64,000 nt of DNA from Streptomyces sp. MUM 203J (lineage in GTDB: Bacteria; Actinomycetota; Actinomycetes; Streptomycetales; Streptomycetaceae), in assembly GCF_022414595.1 (NCBI RefSeq), contig NZ_JADWYO010000025.1, forward strand, positions 1 through 64,000, given 5' to 3'. Shown here one piece after another: positions 17,437 to 26,002 of the stretch. The translations under genes and the position numbers were made by a program. Every line of letters starts with the position of its first letter. Positions within the stretch are counted from its first letter, which is position 1. The notes under the pieces were generated by a model. It saw only the letters and a program-made list of their open reading frames with translations, was not told the origin of the DNA and searched no databases.

Positions 17437-17889
17437 ATGCTCGTCGCACTGCTCGCCGTGCTCGGTGTCAACCTGCTCCTCGTCCTGGGACTCCTGGCGG
17501 CCGTGCTCGGCCGGCGGCACCGAATCGCCCGCCGGCCGGGCGCGTTCCGCGCGGCGGCGCGGGTCGTGCAGGGCGAGGGCGGGCATCCTGCGGGGCTGCA
17601 CCGGCACTGGCGGGCCGGTTACGGCCGTTGGGTGCAGGACGTCTTCATCTGGACCTCCTCCCCGCTGCTGCTGCGGACCACGCTGGTGCCGGTGGACGCC
17701 GTGAGCGCCGTCCGCCCCCTCGGGCCCAAGGAGGTGCGCCGTCCGCGCGGCCTGGCCGGGGCGGTCACACTGACCGCCCCGCGCGCGGTGCTCGAGGTCG
17801 CGGTACGGGATCGGGACGAGGCGCTGGCCCAGCGGCTGCCCGCCGCGGATCCGACCGGGACGACCCGTTCGCCGCGCGGACACCTCTGA
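17437..17889 (+). CDS. DUF2550-like single-helix membrane protein
   Basis: The 150-residue product has one N-terminal transmembrane helix (LLAVLGVNLLLVLGLLAAVLG), a basic stretch, and a cytoplasmic domain with WRAGYGRWVQDVFIWTSSP, VPVDAVSAVRP and ending in a charged tail. The pattern of helix, then FR...R, then a WxRGYGRW...VF segment resembles DUF2550, a small actinobacterial family of unknown function; the family call is moderate. It follows the DUF7144 gene by 37 bp on the same strand with an SD (GGAGAGAC), so it is likely in the same operon. Confidence 0.7.
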   Translation: MLVALLAVLGVNLLLVLGLLAAVLGRRHRIARRPGAFRAAARVVQGEGGHPAGLHRHWRAGYGRWVQDVFIWTSSPLLLRTTLVPVDAVSAVRPLGPKEVRRPRGLAGAVTLTAPRAVLEVAVRDRDEALAQRLPAADPTGTTRSPRGHL

Positions 17890-17910
17890 CGGCGTACGGG
17901 CGAACCTCCC

Positions 17911-17935
17911 CGCGTCACCCCCGGGGGGTGACGCG
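17911..17935. promoter_or_regulatory. Operator TCACCC-N5-GGGTGA before the sulfatase maturase gene
   Basis: TCACCC (17915-17920), CCGGG, GGGTGA (17926-17931), extended by CGCG on both sides into 10-bp arms. It ends 31 bp before the ATG of the radical-SAM gene, so it overlaps the likely promoter or transcription start. Confidence 0.7.
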
Positions 17936-17966
17936 CCCGGCGGCGCGGGCGTTCCATGCTGAGGCG

Positions 17967-19328
17967 ATGAGCACCGTACCGCTCCCCGAGCCGGACGTCC
18001 GGCGCCGGCCCTTCCACCTGCTGGCGAAGCCGACCGGGGCGATCTGCAACCTCGACTGCACGTACTGCTTCTTCCTGTCCAAGGAACTGCTGTACGAGGG
18101 CAGCAGGTTCCGCATGGCGGAGGAGCGGCTGGACGCGTACATCCGGCAGCTCATCGAGGCGCACGGACCGGCGCCCGAGGTCACCGTGGCCTGGCAGGGG
18201 GGCGAGCCGACGCTGATGGGCGTCGACTTCTTCCGCCGGTCCCTGGAGTACGAGCGGCGGTACGCCCGCCCCGGCCAGCGGATCGTCAACACCCTCCAGA
18301 CCAACGGCACGCTCATCGACGCCGAATGGGCCCGTTTCCTCCGGGACAACGACTTCCTCGTCGGGCTCTCCGTGGACGGTCCCCGCCGACTGCACGACGC
18401 CTACCGCCTCGACAAGGGCGGCAGGCCCACCTTCGACCGGGTCATGCGGGGCCTGCGCCACCTGCGCGATCAGGGTGTGCGCTGGAACGCGCTGACCACC
18501 GTGCACGATGCCAACGCCGCGCACGGCCGTGCGGTCTACGCCTTCCTGCGCGACGAGTGCGGCGCCGAGCACGTGCAGTTCATCCCGATCGTGGAACGCG
18601 CCACCGCGCGCGACCTGCCCCTGGCCGACGAGGGCTGGGGCGCCCGCGCCCACGACCGGCCCCTGTACCGGCAGCAGGGAGACCGTGTCACCGGACGGTC
18701 GGTGACCGGGCCGCGGTACGGCCGGTTCCTCATCGACGTCTTCGAGGACTGGGTACGCCACGACGTCGGCCGGGTCTACGTCCAGATGTTCGACGTGGCC
18801 CTGGCCAACTGGCACGGCGAGCCGCCCTCCCTGTGCGTGCACTCCAGGACCTGCGGCAACGCCCTCGCCCTGGAACACAACGGGGACCTGTACTCCTGCG
18901 ACCACTTCGTCGAGCCGGAGCACCTGCTCGGCAACATCGGTGACCGGCACATGCTGGAACTGGTCGACTCGCCGCGGCAGCGGAGGTTCGGCCAGGACAA
19001 GGAAGACACTCTGCCCCGCTACTGCCGTGACTGCGACGTCCGCTTCGCCTGCCACGGTGGCTGTCCCAAGGACCGCTTCGACACCACACCGGACGGCGAG
19101 CCGGGCCTGAACCATCTGTGCGCCGGTTTCCAGGCGTTCTTCCGCCACATCGACCGCCCGATGCGCACGATGGCCGGGCTGCTGCGCCAGGGGCGGGCGC
19201 CCGCGTCGGTCATGCGTGAGTACGCGGATGCCGACGCGCACCGGCCGCACAACGCGCCCTGCCCGTGCGGGGGCGGGCGCAATTGGGCCCGCTGCCACGG
19301 CCGGCCCGTCTCGGCGAGCCGGGCGTAG
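17967..19328 (+). CDS. Radical-SAM anaerobic sulfatase maturase (anSME type) with SEC-C tail
   Basis: The 453-residue protein has the radical-SAM cluster motif CNLDCTYC (residues ~29-36) followed by WQGGEPTLMG and LQTNGTLID, then cysteine-rich C-terminal segments for auxiliary Fe-S clusters (CGNALALEHNGDLYSCDHF; YCRDCDVRFACHGGCPKDRF), the SPASM arrangement of anSME. These enzymes oxidise the active-site Cys or Ser of sulfatases to formylglycine without oxygen. The last residues NAPCPCGGGRNWARCHG are a SEC-C zinc motif, as in many homologues. The obvious client is the Cys-type sulfatase at 13006, with which it shares an operator. Confidence 0.93.
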   Translation: MSTVPLPEPDVRRRPFHLLAKPTGAICNLDCTYCFFLSKELLYEGSRFRMAEERLDAYIRQLIEAHGPAPEVTVAWQGGEPTLMGVDFFRRSLEYERRYARPGQRIVNTLQTNGTLIDAEWARFLRDNDFLVGLSVDGPRRLHDAYRLDKGGRPTFDRVMRGLRHLRDQGVRWNALTTVHDANAAHGRAVYAFLRDECGAEHVQFIPIVERATARDLPLADEGWGARAHDRPLYRQQGDRVTGRSVTGPRYGRFLIDVFEDWVRHDVGRVYVQMFDVALANWHGEPPSLCVHSRTCGNALALEHNGDLYSCDHFVEPEHLLGNIGDRHMLELVDSPRQRRFGQDKEDTLPRYCRDCDVRFACHGGCPKDRFDTTPDGEPGLNHLCAGFQAFFRHIDRPMRTMAGLLRQGRAPASVMREYADADAHRPHNAPCPCGGGRNWARCHGRPVSASRA

Positions 19329-19347
19329 GGCTCCGGTCCAGGGCGGT

Positions 19348-19545
19348 TCAGGAAGCGGTCCTGCGCATCTCCACGACGTGCAGGCCCAGGGACTGGAACC
19401 TCGCGAGCAGCCCGTACAGATGCGCCTCGTCGGTGACCCGGCCGAACAACAGGGTCTGCCCGGACACGACGCAGCTCTCCAGCTCCGGGAACGCGTCGGT
19501 CATCGTCCTCGACAGGTGCCCCTCGACCCGGATCTCGTATTCCAT
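19348..19545 (-). CDS. Small conserved protein of unknown function
   Basis: A 65-residue product from ATG 19545 (a GTG 6 bases upstream is also possible). The sequence MEYEIRVEGHLSRTMTDAFP and then GQTLLFGRVTDEAHLYGLLA plus LGLHVVEMRR suggests a single alpha/beta domain, like small ACT-like dimeric proteins (inference). It has its own operator of the TCACCC type 77 bp upstream. It is convergent with the maturase gene. Confidence 0.75.
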   Translation of the reverse strand: MEYEIRVEGHLSRTMTDAFPELESCVVSGQTLLFGRVTDEAHLYGLLARFQSLGLHVVEMRRTAS

Positions 19546-19621
19546 GAGCACGCACCCCTCGCCGGTGTGGTCGCTCCGGGCCCCCGTGGTCCCATGCTGT
19601 GCGGCCGTACGGGGCCGCGCA

Positions 19622-19638
19622 TCACCCGGACGGGGTGA
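19622..19638. promoter_or_regulatory. Operator TCACCC-N5-GGGTGA before the 65-aa gene
   Basis: TCACCC (19622-19627), GGACG, GGGTGA (19633-19638). A further TCACCC half-site follows at 19648-19653. It also lies just beyond the 3' end of the LAL regulator gene. Confidence 0.7.
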
Positions 19639-19667
19639 CCCCGCTCCTCACCCGCCGGCGGCGGGCG

Positions 19668-22373
19668 TCACAGCAGGCGGAGTTCCCGGGCCCGGCGCAC
19701 GGCCTCACCGCGCCGGGTCGCGGCGAGTTTGGCGTAGATGTTCCTCAAGTGGGTCTTGACCGTGTTGACGGACAGGAAGAGCTCGGCGGCGATCTCCTCC
19801 GTCGACATCATCTGCGCCAGCAGGCCCAGGACTTCGCGTTCGCGGTCGCTGAGCGGCTCGGTCACGGGGGCGGGCCCTCCGGTGCCCCTCGTGGGCCCCT
19901 CCGTCCTCAGTCCGGCCGGAAGCCAGCGGGTCCCGCCTCCCCGGGCGGCCCGCGGCTCCAGCAGTTCCCGGAGCCACGGCCCCGCGTCCAGGAACGGCCT
20001 GGCCAGCCGCTCGGGCCGGGCGAGGGCCAGGGCACGGGTGGCGAGGTGCCGGGCCGTGACCGCGTCGCCCCCGAGACGCGCGGCCTGGGCCCGCACCAGC
20101 AGGGCCCGGACCGTGACGGCCGGTCCGCGGCCGTCGAGGCCCGGCAGTCCGTCGAGGAGGGCGAGCGCCGTCTCGTCGTCGCCGGCCGCGAGCCGGGCCT
20201 GCGCCGAGGCGATCGCGTACTCCGGCCCGGCCTCCTCCCGTCCGGCCAGTGCCGCGACCGCCGCCTCCGGGTCTCCTCGGACCCTGTGCGCGGCGGCCGC
20301 GACCAGGGCGACCTGCGCGTCCATCCAGACCGAGGGGACCACCGCGGACGGCATGTCCCCCGTGGCATCGAGGGCGTCGAGGACCTGCAGTGCCTGGAGG
20401 GCCTTCGCGGGGTCGCCCGGCGCGAGCAGCAGGCGCGACCGGGTGACGGCCTGCCAGGAAACGGCGATCGGGTCCCGGGAGCCGGGAGGCGGCGCAGCCG
20501 TGAGGTCGAGGTGCCTGCGGGCGGAGGCGAGGTCGTCGCGCTCGATGCCGACCGCGGCCAGGACCTGTGGACCGAGCGGGGTGCGTGCGCAGGACGGCAG
20601 GCCGGACCGCTCGGCCTCGGCCGTCGCCCGCCGTGCGTGTGTCTCGGCCCGGCCCGGCCAGCCCCGCAGGAAGTCGATCAGGGCGAGCCCGCTCAGCGCT
20701 TCGTGCCGGGGGAGGGCGGTCGCCGGGCCGCCGGAGGCCTCCACCACTGCGGTCAGGGTCGCCCGGGCGGTGTCGAAGCGGCCCGCCCACAGCTGGGCCG
20801 ATCCCAGCGCGGCGAGCCTCAGCGCCCGCACCTCCGGATGCGCCCGCAGCCGGTCCCGGAGAGCCTCCTGTCCCTCCAGCTCCTCCGCGAGCCGGGCGGC
20901 GGCCCCGGCCCGGTCGGCCGAGCCGAGCAGGCGGTCCGCCACCACCCGCAGCACCGCACAGCTCAGCCGGGCGGCGGGCAGCTCCCCCGCCCCGGCCTCG
21001 GCCAGGTGTGCCTCGGCCCGGTCCAGGTCCAGGAGGCCCTGGCCGGCGTCGTACCGGGCCAGTGCGCGGGCCGCGCGGACCAGGTCCGCGGCGGGCCCCG
21101 GCGTGTCCGGCGCCATCCGGGAGAACAGGCCGCCGAGGCGGTCCGCGTCCAGCCCGGTGAGGAGCTGCCCGATCGCCAGGTCGTCGACCAGACGGTCCGC
21201 GGCGAACGCCCAGTCCCCCGCGTCGGCGGCGTGCGACAGGGCCTCGGTGAGCAGCCCGGCGTCGCACAGCCACCGGGCGGCCACGCCGTGCAGCTCCCGT
21301 TCCAGCCCCGGGTGCCTGGTGTGCAGATGGGCGCGCAGGATCTCGGCGAACAGCGGATGCAGCCGGTACCACGCGTGACCGACCGGTTCGACGAACGCGT
21401 TCGCCCGAGCCAGCTGTTCGAGGATGAGCGCGGCGTCGTCCCGTCCGGTGAGGGCGTTCGCCATACCGGGGTGTATCCGCGCGCAGACACTGGTCCGCAC
21501 CAGCAGGTCCTGGCTCGGGGCGGGCTGCGCCTCCAGCACCTCGGCCAGCAGGAAGTCCGCGACCGCGCTCTGCCCCGTCTCGAACTCCTTGAGGAAGCCC
21601 TCCGGGTCCTCCGCGTGCTGCGCCGCGAGGATGCACAGCCGCAGACCCGCGGCCCACCCCCCGGTCCGCTCGGTCAGCGCGCGGGCACCCTCCTCCGACA
21701 GGGACAGGCCGTGCCTGCGCGCCAGCTCGTCCGTCTCCCCGGGGCGGAACGCCAGGTCGGCAGCGCGGATGTCGGTCACCTGCCCGGCGGCGCGGTACCG
21801 GTGCAGCGGCAGCAGCGGCTCGGTGCGGCTGACGAGGACCAGGCGCAGCCCGGCGCCCGCGTTGCGGAGCACGAACTGCAGCCCTTCCGCGACCTCCGGT
21901 GCGGAAACCCGCTCGAACTCGTCGAGCACGAGCGTCACCGGTTCGGTACGGCCGTTCAGGTGGGCCGCGAGCCGGGCCAGCAGCGAGTCGTCGACCCCGC
22001 CGGGACGGGCGGGGCTGCCGATCCCCTCGGGCAGGGCGAGTCCGTGGTGACGCATCGCCTCCAGCACGTAGGCCCAGAAGACGCCCGGGGCGTTGCCCGC
22101 GGAATCCAGCGTCAGCCACACCAGCGGACCGGGTGCCGTACCGGCCCAGTCCGCGACCAGCAGCGTCTTGCCGGCCCCTGCCGGGCCGTTCACCAGCACC
22201 AGGCGGCCCGGTCCGGCCGCGGCCCGGGCCAGGCACTCGGCCACGCGGGGCCTGTGGACGAACGTCTCGGGCACACCGGGGACGGCGAACCGGACGGCGA
22301 GCACCGGCTCGCCGTCCGGAGTCAGGGCCCCGGCGGTGCCTCCGCGCGGAGAACCGCGAGATGTGTGGGGCAT
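19668..22373 (-). CDS. LuxR-family LAL (MalT-type) ATP-dependent regulator
   Basis: A 901-residue regulator with an N-terminal STAND ATPase (Walker A NGPAGAGKT at residues 62-70; Walker B-like VTLVLDEFE about 90 residues later), a long helical, TPR-like Leu/Ala-rich middle, and a C-terminal LuxR helix-turn-helix (LSDREREVLGLLAQMMSTEE, then LSVNTVKTHLRNIYAKL). The size and order are those of the MalT/LAL class, which need ATP and an inducer to activate promoters. ATG 22373 is preferred over a GTG at 22385. It sits between the operators at 15-20 kb and is the best candidate regulator for them (inference). Confidence 0.93.
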   Translation of the reverse strand: MPHTSRGSPRGGTAGALTPDGEPVLAVRFAVPGVPETFVHRPRVAECLARAAAGPGRLVLVNGPAGAGKTLLVADWAGTAPGPLVWLTLDSAGNAPGVFWAYVLEAMRHHGLALPEGIGSPARPGGVDDSLLARLAAHLNGRTEPVTLVLDEFERVSAPEVAEGLQFVLRNAGAGLRLVLVSRTEPLLPLHRYRAAGQVTDIRAADLAFRPGETDELARRHGLSLSEEGARALTERTGGWAAGLRLCILAAQHAEDPEGFLKEFETGQSAVADFLLAEVLEAQPAPSQDLLVRTSVCARIHPGMANALTGRDDAALILEQLARANAFVEPVGHAWYRLHPLFAEILRAHLHTRHPGLERELHGVAARWLCDAGLLTEALSHAADAGDWAFAADRLVDDLAIGQLLTGLDADRLGGLFSRMAPDTPGPAADLVRAARALARYDAGQGLLDLDRAEAHLAEAGAGELPAARLSCAVLRVVADRLLGSADRAGAAARLAEELEGQEALRDRLRAHPEVRALRLAALGSAQLWAGRFDTARATLTAVVEASGGPATALPRHEALSGLALIDFLRGWPGRAETHARRATAEAERSGLPSCARTPLGPQVLAAVGIERDDLASARRHLDLTAAPPPGSRDPIAVSWQAVTRSRLLLAPGDPAKALQALQVLDALDATGDMPSAVVPSVWMDAQVALVAAAAHRVRGDPEAAVAALAGREEAGPEYAIASAQARLAAGDDETALALLDGLPGLDGRGPAVTVRALLVRAQAARLGGDAVTARHLATRALALARPERLARPFLDAGPWLRELLEPRAARGGGTRWLPAGLRTEGPTRGTGGPAPVTEPLSDREREVLGLLAQMMSTEEIAAELFLSVNTVKTHLRNIYAKLAATRRGEAVRRARELRLL

Positions 22374-22460
22374 AGCACTCACCACGGTGGCAGAACCACC
22401 CGATGAGTCAAATCGGGCATATCGCCCGGTTGTGTCCGCCGCGGTCGTGTCGTGGACGGC

Positions 22461-23357
22461 TCAGTGGCCGTCGCCCGCGTGGACCGGGAGGCGCCTGGCG
22501 AAGGTGGCCCCGCCGTCGGTGGACTCGTAGACGCCGTCCTGGGTGGCGGCCAGGACGTGCTGCGCGTCCACCGCTGTCAGGGCCTGGGACTGGCCGCCGG
22601 GGACGGTGCCCGCCTTCTTCCAGGTGGCCCCGCCGTCGGTGCTGCGGTGCAGGCCGCCGAAGTCGTCGAGGCCGTAGAGGGCGTCGGCGGCCGGCCAGGA
22701 CAGGAAGGCCATGGCGGGCTGCCGCCCGGAGCCGAAGGTGCGGCCTCCGTCGGTGCTCTTCGCCACGCCGTCGGGGGTGGTGGCCAGCACGGTGCCCGGG
22801 GAGTCCGGGTCGACGGCGATGTCGAGCGCCTGGAGGCGGGCCCGGTCGTCCCAGGCGGCGCCGTCCTCGCTGACGCGGAGCAGTCCGGTCGTGCTGTCGT
22901 AGCCGTACAGGATGCCGCGCGCCTGCTCCAGGGCGTGGAAGTCGGCCTCGCCGCCGAGGGAGCGGGGCTTCCAGGTCCTGCCGGAGTCGGTGCTCTCGAT
23001 CAGCCCGTGGTGCCCGGGCCCGCCGCTGCCGGGCGCGGAGTGCCCGCTGGCGAGGAACGTCTTCGGCCCCGTGACGGCGAAGCCCATGAAGTCGTCCTCG
23101 CTGTCCCCGACCCGCTCGGGGGCCCCGTCCTCGCCGGTGGTGAAGATCCCGTCGTGGCTGGCGACGTAGAGCCGCTGGTCGGAGGGGTCGAGGCCGAGGC
23201 CGTGGACATGCCTGATGGGGGTTGTGTGCGGGTCGGCGGCGGTGGTGTCCCCGGCCCGGTCGGCGGCGGGGGCGGTGGCGGCGGTCGAGCAGGCGGTGAG
23301 GGCCAGCGCGAGGGCCGCGGTGCCGAGGGCGACCCGGGTGCGCGTCGTCGCGTGCAT
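22461..23357 (-). CDS. Lipoprotein with BNR / sialidase-like repeats (F510_1955 type)
   Basis: The 298-residue product has a lipoprotein signal peptide with lipobox LTAC (Cys ~23), then a beta-propeller-type body with repeated Asp-box-like motifs STDGGRTF, STDGGATW and STDGGATF and the opening HVHGLGLDPSDQRLYVASHDG typical of the F510_1955 family glycosylhydrolase-like proteins. No catalytic set of a true sialidase is evident; a binding or sensor role outside the membrane is as likely. DUF6153, 76 bp upstream on the same strand, is probably in the same operon. Confidence 0.88.
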   Translation of the reverse strand: MHATTRTRVALGTAALALALTACSTAATAPAADRAGDTTAADPHTTPIRHVHGLGLDPSDQRLYVASHDGIFTTGEDGAPERVGDSEDDFMGFAVTGPKTFLASGHSAPGSGGPGHHGLIESTDSGRTWKPRSLGGEADFHALEQARGILYGYDSTTGLLRVSEDGAAWDDRARLQALDIAVDPDSPGTVLATTPDGVAKSTDGGRTFGSGRQPAMAFLSWPAADALYGLDDFGGLHRSTDGGATWKKAGTVPGGQSQALTAVDAQHVLAATQDGVYESTDGGATFARRLPVHAGDGH

Positions 23358-23433
23358 GGTGCGTTCTCCTGATGTGGTCCGGGGTGGTGAGGGCCGGTGG
23401 CTGCGCGGCCGGGCGGCCGGGCAGCGTGGCGCT

Positions 23434-23781
23434 CTAGACCTGGAGGACGACGCCCTTCATGGACGCGGCCGGGCCCGCGCGGCCGGCCGGATGGTGTCGG
23501 CCGGACCGGACCGACGGCTCGCTCCGGGCGCCGTCATGGCCGTACGGGAGGGCGCAGGCGCCGGGCGGGTGCGGCGCGGGGGCGTGCGGCGGCTGGCCGG
23601 GTACGCAGTCCTGGGCCGGGTGGGACGGGCCGTGGCCGTGGCCGGCGCTCACCGCGACCGCCACGGCCGGGCCGGGGTGCCCGCTCGTGCCCTCGGTGCC
23701 CACCCCGTGCGCGTACAGGCAGGCGAAGAGCACGGCCGTCAGCCACAGCAGACGCCCCGCGCTCGGCCGGCCCGCAATCAT
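23434..23781 (-). CDS. DUF6153 family protein
   Basis: The 115-residue product from ATG 23781 has one N-terminal hydrophobic segment (LLWLTAVLFACLYAHGVGTE) that matches the DUF6153 opening, then a His/Pro/Gly-rich region with HPAQDCVPGQPPH and CALPYGH. The cysteines and histidines could bind metal (inference). Families with this domain are usually next to copper or F510_1955-type lipoprotein genes, as here. Confidence 0.82.
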   Translation of the reverse strand: MIAGRPSAGRLLWLTAVLFACLYAHGVGTEGTSGHPGPAVAVAVSAGHGHGPSHPAQDCVPGQPPHAPAPHPPGACALPYGHDGARSEPSVRSGRHHPAGRAGPAASMKGVVLQV

Positions 23782-23950
23782 GCCGGGAGCGTAGCCCACG
23801 GTCCGGGGCCCACGGCCCCGGGTCCACGGTCGGCGGATGCACGCCAAAGAAGGGTGACCCGGTGTGACAGCACCAGGCGCGGACAGTCACCAGACGAACA
23901 CCCTGCGAAGCCGGCCGGGGTGTCGGCCGACCAGAGAGCGCGGGACGCAG

Positions 23951-24415
23951 ATGAGCACTCCGCCCCAGGACCAGTCCTTCCGCATCGACCAGGCGCGCAA
24001 CGTCCAGTACGCCGTGTGGGACACCAGCCGCTTCGAGACCTCCAGCACTTCCTGGACCGACGTGCCGGGCGCCGCGATCGGCCTACGGCTCGGGCAGGGA
24101 GCCCCCTCGTAGGGGGCCCTCTTCGCGGCGGCCTCCAGCGCCGAGGCACTGTCGTCGGACACCGACGGCGACGGGCAGGGCCTGCTGCAGGCGACCGTCT
24201 TCTTCGGTGCCGACCAGGCCCAGCCGCTCAGCAGCGACCACCGCTTCATCACCGCGCGCGGCAACCCGGAGTGGTCCAGCCACACCCTGATCCGGACCGC
24301 CCGCTTCGAGCCGGAGTTCACCGCCCGGGACGTCACCGCCCGCGTGCGGCTGAGGTGCGGCGGCAGCGGCGGCGTCCAGAACCGGGTGCTCAGGGTGGAA
24401 CGCTTCACCCTCTGA
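23951..24415 (+). pseudogene. Unknown 154-aa protein interrupted by an in-frame amber codon
   Basis: The ATG at 23951 (SD GGGACG weak) opens a frame that stops at TAG 24110-24112 after 53 residues, but the same frame continues with protein-like sequence and normal codon bias for 100 more codons to TGA 24413-24415 (GALFAAASSAEALSSDTDGD just after the TAG; HTLIRTARFEPEFTARDVT; ending VLRVERFTL). The amber codon lies inside a perfect hairpin GCCCCCT-CGT-AGGGGGC (24102-24118). A CAG-to-TAG change would explain it. No family recognised. Alternatives are a sequencing error at the hairpin or read-through. Confidence 0.65.
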
Positions 24416-24449
24416 GCCACCGCCCGGTCCGGCCGCCCCCGGAGCCGTA

Positions 24450-24731
24450 CTACAGGCCGATCTGCCAGGCGAACGGCGGCAGTTCGGCCGCTCGGCAGTA
24501 GACATCCACGGCCCACGGCAGCAGCGCCGCCATCGGATGCAGACGTGCTCCCTGAAGGCTGGCCAGCTGTCGTGCGCTGTGCCGTACGCATCCGGTGACC
24601 TCGGCGCCGTCGGCCGTCACGATCGTCACCGCCGACAAGGGCCCTTCACACGCTGTGGGGTCCTTGTCGTCCGCCGCCGCGCACCGTCCGCCCGCCGCGC
24701 GGCCGATGCCGTTCCCACCCGGGTCACTCAT
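24450..24731 (-). CDS. Small conserved protein of unknown function
   Basis: The 93-residue product from ATG 24731 reads MSDPGGNG, then CAAADDKDPTACEGPLSAVTI, VTGCVRHSARQLASL and ends in LLPWAVDVYCRAAELPPFAW. It has four cysteines and one central His, so a metal site is possible, but no known motif is present. Its codon use is normal. It is convergent with the amber-interrupted gene and divergent from the ABC exporter. Confidence 0.65.
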   Translation of the reverse strand: MSDPGGNGIGRAAGGRCAAADDKDPTACEGPLSAVTIVTADGAEVTGCVRHSARQLASLQGARLHPMAALLPWAVDVYCRAAELPPFAWQIGL

Positions 24732-24887
24732 CCTCGCCCCCTTGGCCGAAACCGCTCCCGAGCGCAGAGGTACCCGCACGTGGCCTCGAACCCGAGCCCT
24801 TGACCCCATGGTGGGGAACTGTTTTCCGTCCGATTGCCGTCGTACGCCCCCGGTGCGCGGGAGTGCCCCACGGCCCGCGGCGCCGCG

Positions 24888-24939
24888 GTGAAACCGGCGC
24901 CGGGGGCGTGAAACCGGAGTGAGGGCGCCGCGAAACCGC
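24888..24939. promoter_or_regulatory. Three direct repeats GYGAAACCGS upstream of the ABC exporter
   Basis: GTGAAACCGG at 24888-24897 and 24908-24917 and GCGAAACCGC at 24930-24939, spaced 20 and 22 bp, end 20 bp before the ATG of the ATPase gene. SARP/AfsR-type activators bind such repeats on one face of the helix, and a SARP gene faces this operon at 30114. Confidence 0.5.
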
Positions 24940-24958
24940 GCGGGCCGACAGTGGCGCC

Positions 24959-26002
24959 ATGAACATCGCAGAACTCGACCGCATCGGGGTCCGGCAGGAC
25001 CCTCCGGAGAGTGCCGACCTGGCCGTACGGGCCGAAGGGCTGGTGAAGACCTTCGGTGACCAGCGTGCCGTCGACGGGATCGACCTGGCCGTACGGCCGG
25101 GTGAGGTCTTCGGAGTGCTCGGCCCGAACGGCGCCGGAAAGACCACCACGCTGCGGATGCTGGCGACCCTGCTGAGGATCGACGCAGGCCGTGCCGAGGT
25201 CTTCGGCGTCGACGTGGCCGCCCGTCCCCACGTGATCCGGCAGCTCGTCGGCCTCACCGGACAGTACGCGTCCGTCGACGAGAACCTGACCGCCCGCGAG
25301 AATCTCTGGCTCTTCGGAAGGCTGCAGGGGGTAGCCTCGCCGCGCGCCCGGCGGACCGCCGCCGAACTGCTCGGACAGTTCGGCCTGGAGGAGGCCGCGG
25401 ACAAGCCGATCGCGCAGTTCTCCGGCGGCATGCGGCGGCGCCTCGACCTGGCCGCCAGCCTGATCAACCGACCGCCGCTGATCTTCCTCGACGAACCGAC
25501 CACCGGCCTCGATCCGCGCACCCGCGGCCAGATGTGGGAGACCATCCGCACGCTGGTCACCGACGGCTGCACCGTCCTGCTGACCACGCAGTATCTCGAC
25601 GAGGCCGACCAGCTCGCGGACCGGATCGCGGTCATCGACCACGGCCGCAAGGCCGCCGAGGGCACCCCGGACGAACTGAAGGCGGCGGTGGGCGACTCCA
25701 CCCTGCAGCTCGTGCTCTCCGCACCGGACGAGGTGCCCGCGGCCGTGGCCGTCGTCCGGCGGGTCCTCGGCTCCGACCCCGTCCTCAGCCCGGAGCAGGG
25801 CCGCCTCAACGTCGCCCTGGAACAGGCCGACCTGGCCGCCGACGTGCTGATCGCGCTGCGCACCGCCGGGGTCTCGGTCGCCTCGGTGAGCGTGGCCAAG
25901 CCCAGCCTGGACGAGGTGTTCCTCGCCCTCACCGGCCATGGGAGCGACGGGGACGGCAGGGACAACGCCGACGACAACGACGAGGAGGCGGACAACCGAT
26001 GA
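24959..26002 (+). CDS. ABC exporter ATP-binding protein (DrrA family)
   Basis: The 347-residue ATPase has Walker A GPNGAGKTTTLRML at ~residue 58, signature FSGGMRRRLDLAASL, Walker B LIFLDEPTTGLDPRTR and the DrrA-family C-terminal region (PSLDEVFLALTGHGSDGDG) after the nucleotide-binding domain. This class energises export of antibiotics or other drugs through a DrrB-type permease. The stop overlaps the permease start by ATGA. The tail is Asp/Gly-rich. No clear SD precedes the ATG; SARP-like repeats lie just upstream. Confidence 0.94.
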   Translation: MNIAELDRIGVRQDPPESADLAVRAEGLVKTFGDQRAVDGIDLAVRPGEVFGVLGPNGAGKTTTLRMLATLLRIDAGRAEVFGVDVAARPHVIRQLVGLTGQYASVDENLTARENLWLFGRLQGVASPRARRTAAELLGQFGLEEAADKPIAQFSGGMRRRLDLAASLINRPPLIFLDEPTTGLDPRTRGQMWETIRTLVTDGCTVLLTTQYLDEADQLADRIAVIDHGRKAAEGTPDELKAAVGDSTLQLVLSAPDEVPAAVAVVRRVLGSDPVLSPEQGRLNVALEQADLAADVLIALRTAGVSVASVSVAKPSLDEVFLALTGHGSDGDGRDNADDNDEEADNR

